From assembly GCA_030616195.1 (NCBI GenBank), contig JAUWXW010000092.1, forward strand, positions 1 to 6,679: a stretch of 6,679 bases of DNA, given 5' to 3'. This document shows, piece after piece, positions 5,824-6,679 of this stretch (position 1 is its first letter; each line of letters begins with the position of its first letter). Made by a program: the position numbers and the translations under genes. This DNA comes from Chloroflexota bacterium (GTDB lineage Bacteria; Chloroflexota; Dehalococcoidia; RBG-13-53-26). The notes below the pieces were generated by a model. It was not told the DNA's origin. It did not search any database and was given only the letters and a program-made list of their open reading frames with translations.

Positions 5824-6679
5824 GAATTCAGCAAGAAGTACGCAGAACTCATCGCATTGGCCATCCTACTCCTAGGCCTCGCCTACTACCTCTATGACAT
5901 TGATCGCTGGTTAGCCTACGACGATGAGGGAGGCTACCTCTATGCTGCCTGGCGGATAGGAAAGGGGGAGATGCCCTACCGCGACTTCCTTACGCCAAAG
6001 CTGCCTCTCTTCCTCTACCCGGGCGCTTTGCTCCTCAAGCTCTCTGGAAACTCTTTGCTCGCCTTGAGGGCGACCAGCGCCTTAGCTGTGGTCTTAAGCG
6101 CCGTCTTCCTCTATCTCACTGTCAGGCGGGTCTTCGACGCCAGAACGGCCTTGCTTGCCATGGCTGTGTTCATGGTACACCGGGATGTCTATTGGTCGGC
6201 CCGTTTCTTCCGACCCGAGGCCTATATGCTCCTTTACTCCGCCGCGGGGATGTTTGTCTTTGTCTGCTCCTACCCTAACAGGCGGCGAGGTTTGGCCGTC
6301 TCAGGCCTCCTTTTCGCCATGGCCACTCTCTCCAGGCTCTTCGGCTTCTTGCCACCGGCTGGCTGTGTCTTGTTCATGGCTTACGATGCCATTAGACCAT
6401 ATCTCCGGAGTTCGGAACGGCGTCAGGCCCAGCCCTTCAGCGAAGACAGGCCAACAGACGTTCGAACTTGTTCGAGTCGGGTCGGCGCCACGCTGCCAGG
6501 AGCCAAAATTGGATCTGGTGTCCAATTAGAGGGACTCGCCGAGAGAACTCTCAGGAGCCAGGTGAGGGGAGCTGCAGAGAGGGTCTTTTGGTTCTTGGCT
6601 CCCTACATCGCCTTGGTCAGTGCAGCTTTCGCCCTCTTCTATTGCCTGACCCCTAACCTCTTCGCCGCCATCTTGGGGC
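5821..6679 (+). CDS. GT-C family glycosyltransferase (PMT_2-like), 3' end outside window
   Basis: The frame is open from GTG 5821 to the window edge, giving 286 complete codons. The first membrane span is at about 8-25. DDEG at 34-37 supplies the catalytic acidic pair D35-E36, followed by MPYRDFLTPKLPLFLYPG and SGNSLLALRATSA, the standard family layout also seen in the 633-residue neighbour. Further spans lie near 61-72, 82-99, 108-120, 135-148 and 157-189. The second conserved acidic site reads RFFRPEAYML, with E133 in place of the Asp of the two upstream enzymes. A hydrophilic loop of about 65 residues (190-254, Arg/Ser/Glu-rich) precedes the next span (255-272). That loop is long for this family and includes a DNA hairpin. 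Whether the missing C-terminus carries IQxP repeats cannot be seen. Confidence 0.9.
   Translation, partial: MEFSKKYAELIALAILLLGLAYYLYDIDRWLAYDDEGGYLYAAWRIGKGEMPYRDFLTPKLPLFLYPGALLLKLSGNSLLALRATSALAVVLSAVFLYLTVRRVFDARTALLAMAVFMVHRDVYWSARFFRPEAYMLLYSAAGMFVFVCSYPNRRRGLAVSGLLFAMATLSRLFGFLPPAGCVLFMAYDAIRPYLRSSERRQAQPFSEDRPTDVRTCSSRVGATLPGAKIGSGVQLEGLAERTLRSQVRGAAERVFWFLAPYIALVSAAFALFYCLTPNLFAAILG
6507..6527. repeat. Perfect 7-bp inverted repeat (AATTGGA / TCCAATT, 7-base loop)
   Basis: The arms at 6507-6513 and 6521-6527 flank the loop TCTGGTG. The hairpin lies in the part of the partial transferase gene that encodes its long hydrophilic loop. It has no T-run after it and lies within a coding frame, so it does not look like a terminator. 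It may be chance or part of an inserted short element. Confidence 0.45.

Noticed and set aside
6466..6482. tRNA T-arm lookalike (ACTTG-TTCGAGT-CGGGT)
   Set aside because: The 5-bp stem needs two G-T pairs, and no matching acceptor stem, D-arm or anticodon arm is found upstream. The region lies in an intact coding frame.
6507..6527. Rho-independent terminator at the 7-bp hairpin
   Set aside because: The stem is AT-rich with no following T-run, and it lies within an open reading frame that continues.
6155..6656. Plus-strand open frames of 124 and 62 codons at the right end
   Set aside because: They overlap the partial GT-C gene, whose frame starting at 5821 has the DDEG motif and membrane spans. 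Their products are Ser/Pro/Arg-rich noise.

Overview
The window is a dense, one-strand stretch of accessory (cell-surface glycosylation) genes with no RNA gene, promoter, terminator or non-coding stretch longer than 10 bases that I can see. It holds the end of one interrupted gene, two complete genes and the start of a fourth, all on the + strand. The two complete genes and the partial fourth are multi-membrane-span GT-C glycosyltransferases of the dolichol-P-mannose mannosyltransferase/ArnT-like type (family 39, PMT_2-like). The first gene is probably the same kind of protein, but only its extracytoplasmic tail is visible. The organism is most likely an uncultured bacterium of the Chloroflexota type. 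That guess rests on the tandem family-39 transferases with this C-terminal domain and on a short dispersed repeat (core CTGAGCxTAGTCGAAGG) that I associate from memory with such genomes. It is an inference, not a demonstrated assignment.

Layout: positions 2-646 hold the 3' end of an upstream gene whose reading frame is broken by a single in-frame TAG at 272-274. The 123 codons after the stop are intact and clearly belong to the same protein domain. At 643-3912 lies a 1089-residue transferase with a membrane domain, a large extracytoplasmic domain and three tandem copies of a roughly 140-residue domain. At 3909-5810 lies a 633-residue transferase with one copy of the same domain. At 5821 a third transferase starts with GTG and runs off the window end, with 286 codons visible.

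The genes are tightly coupled: ATGA four-base overlaps at 643-646 and 3909-3912, and a 10-base gap at 5811-5820 with a Shine-Dalgarno sequence across the preceding stop. They are very probably one transcript whose promoter lies upstream of the window.

The most distinctive content is the domain I call the IQxP repeat, after its opening residues. Five copies occur in three consecutive genes: one in the interrupted gene, three in the second and one in the third. It looks like an extracytoplasmic beta-rich module added to the end of glycosyltransferases. Its function is not readable from the sequence. A 21-base dispersed repeat is also embedded twice in the 1089-residue gene in two different reading frames, and the fourth gene carries an unusually long hydrophilic loop containing a perfect 7-bp hairpin. 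Together the genes would transfer polyprenyl-phosphate-linked sugars to a surface acceptor (glycan, lipid or protein). Neither donor nor acceptor can be named from this window.
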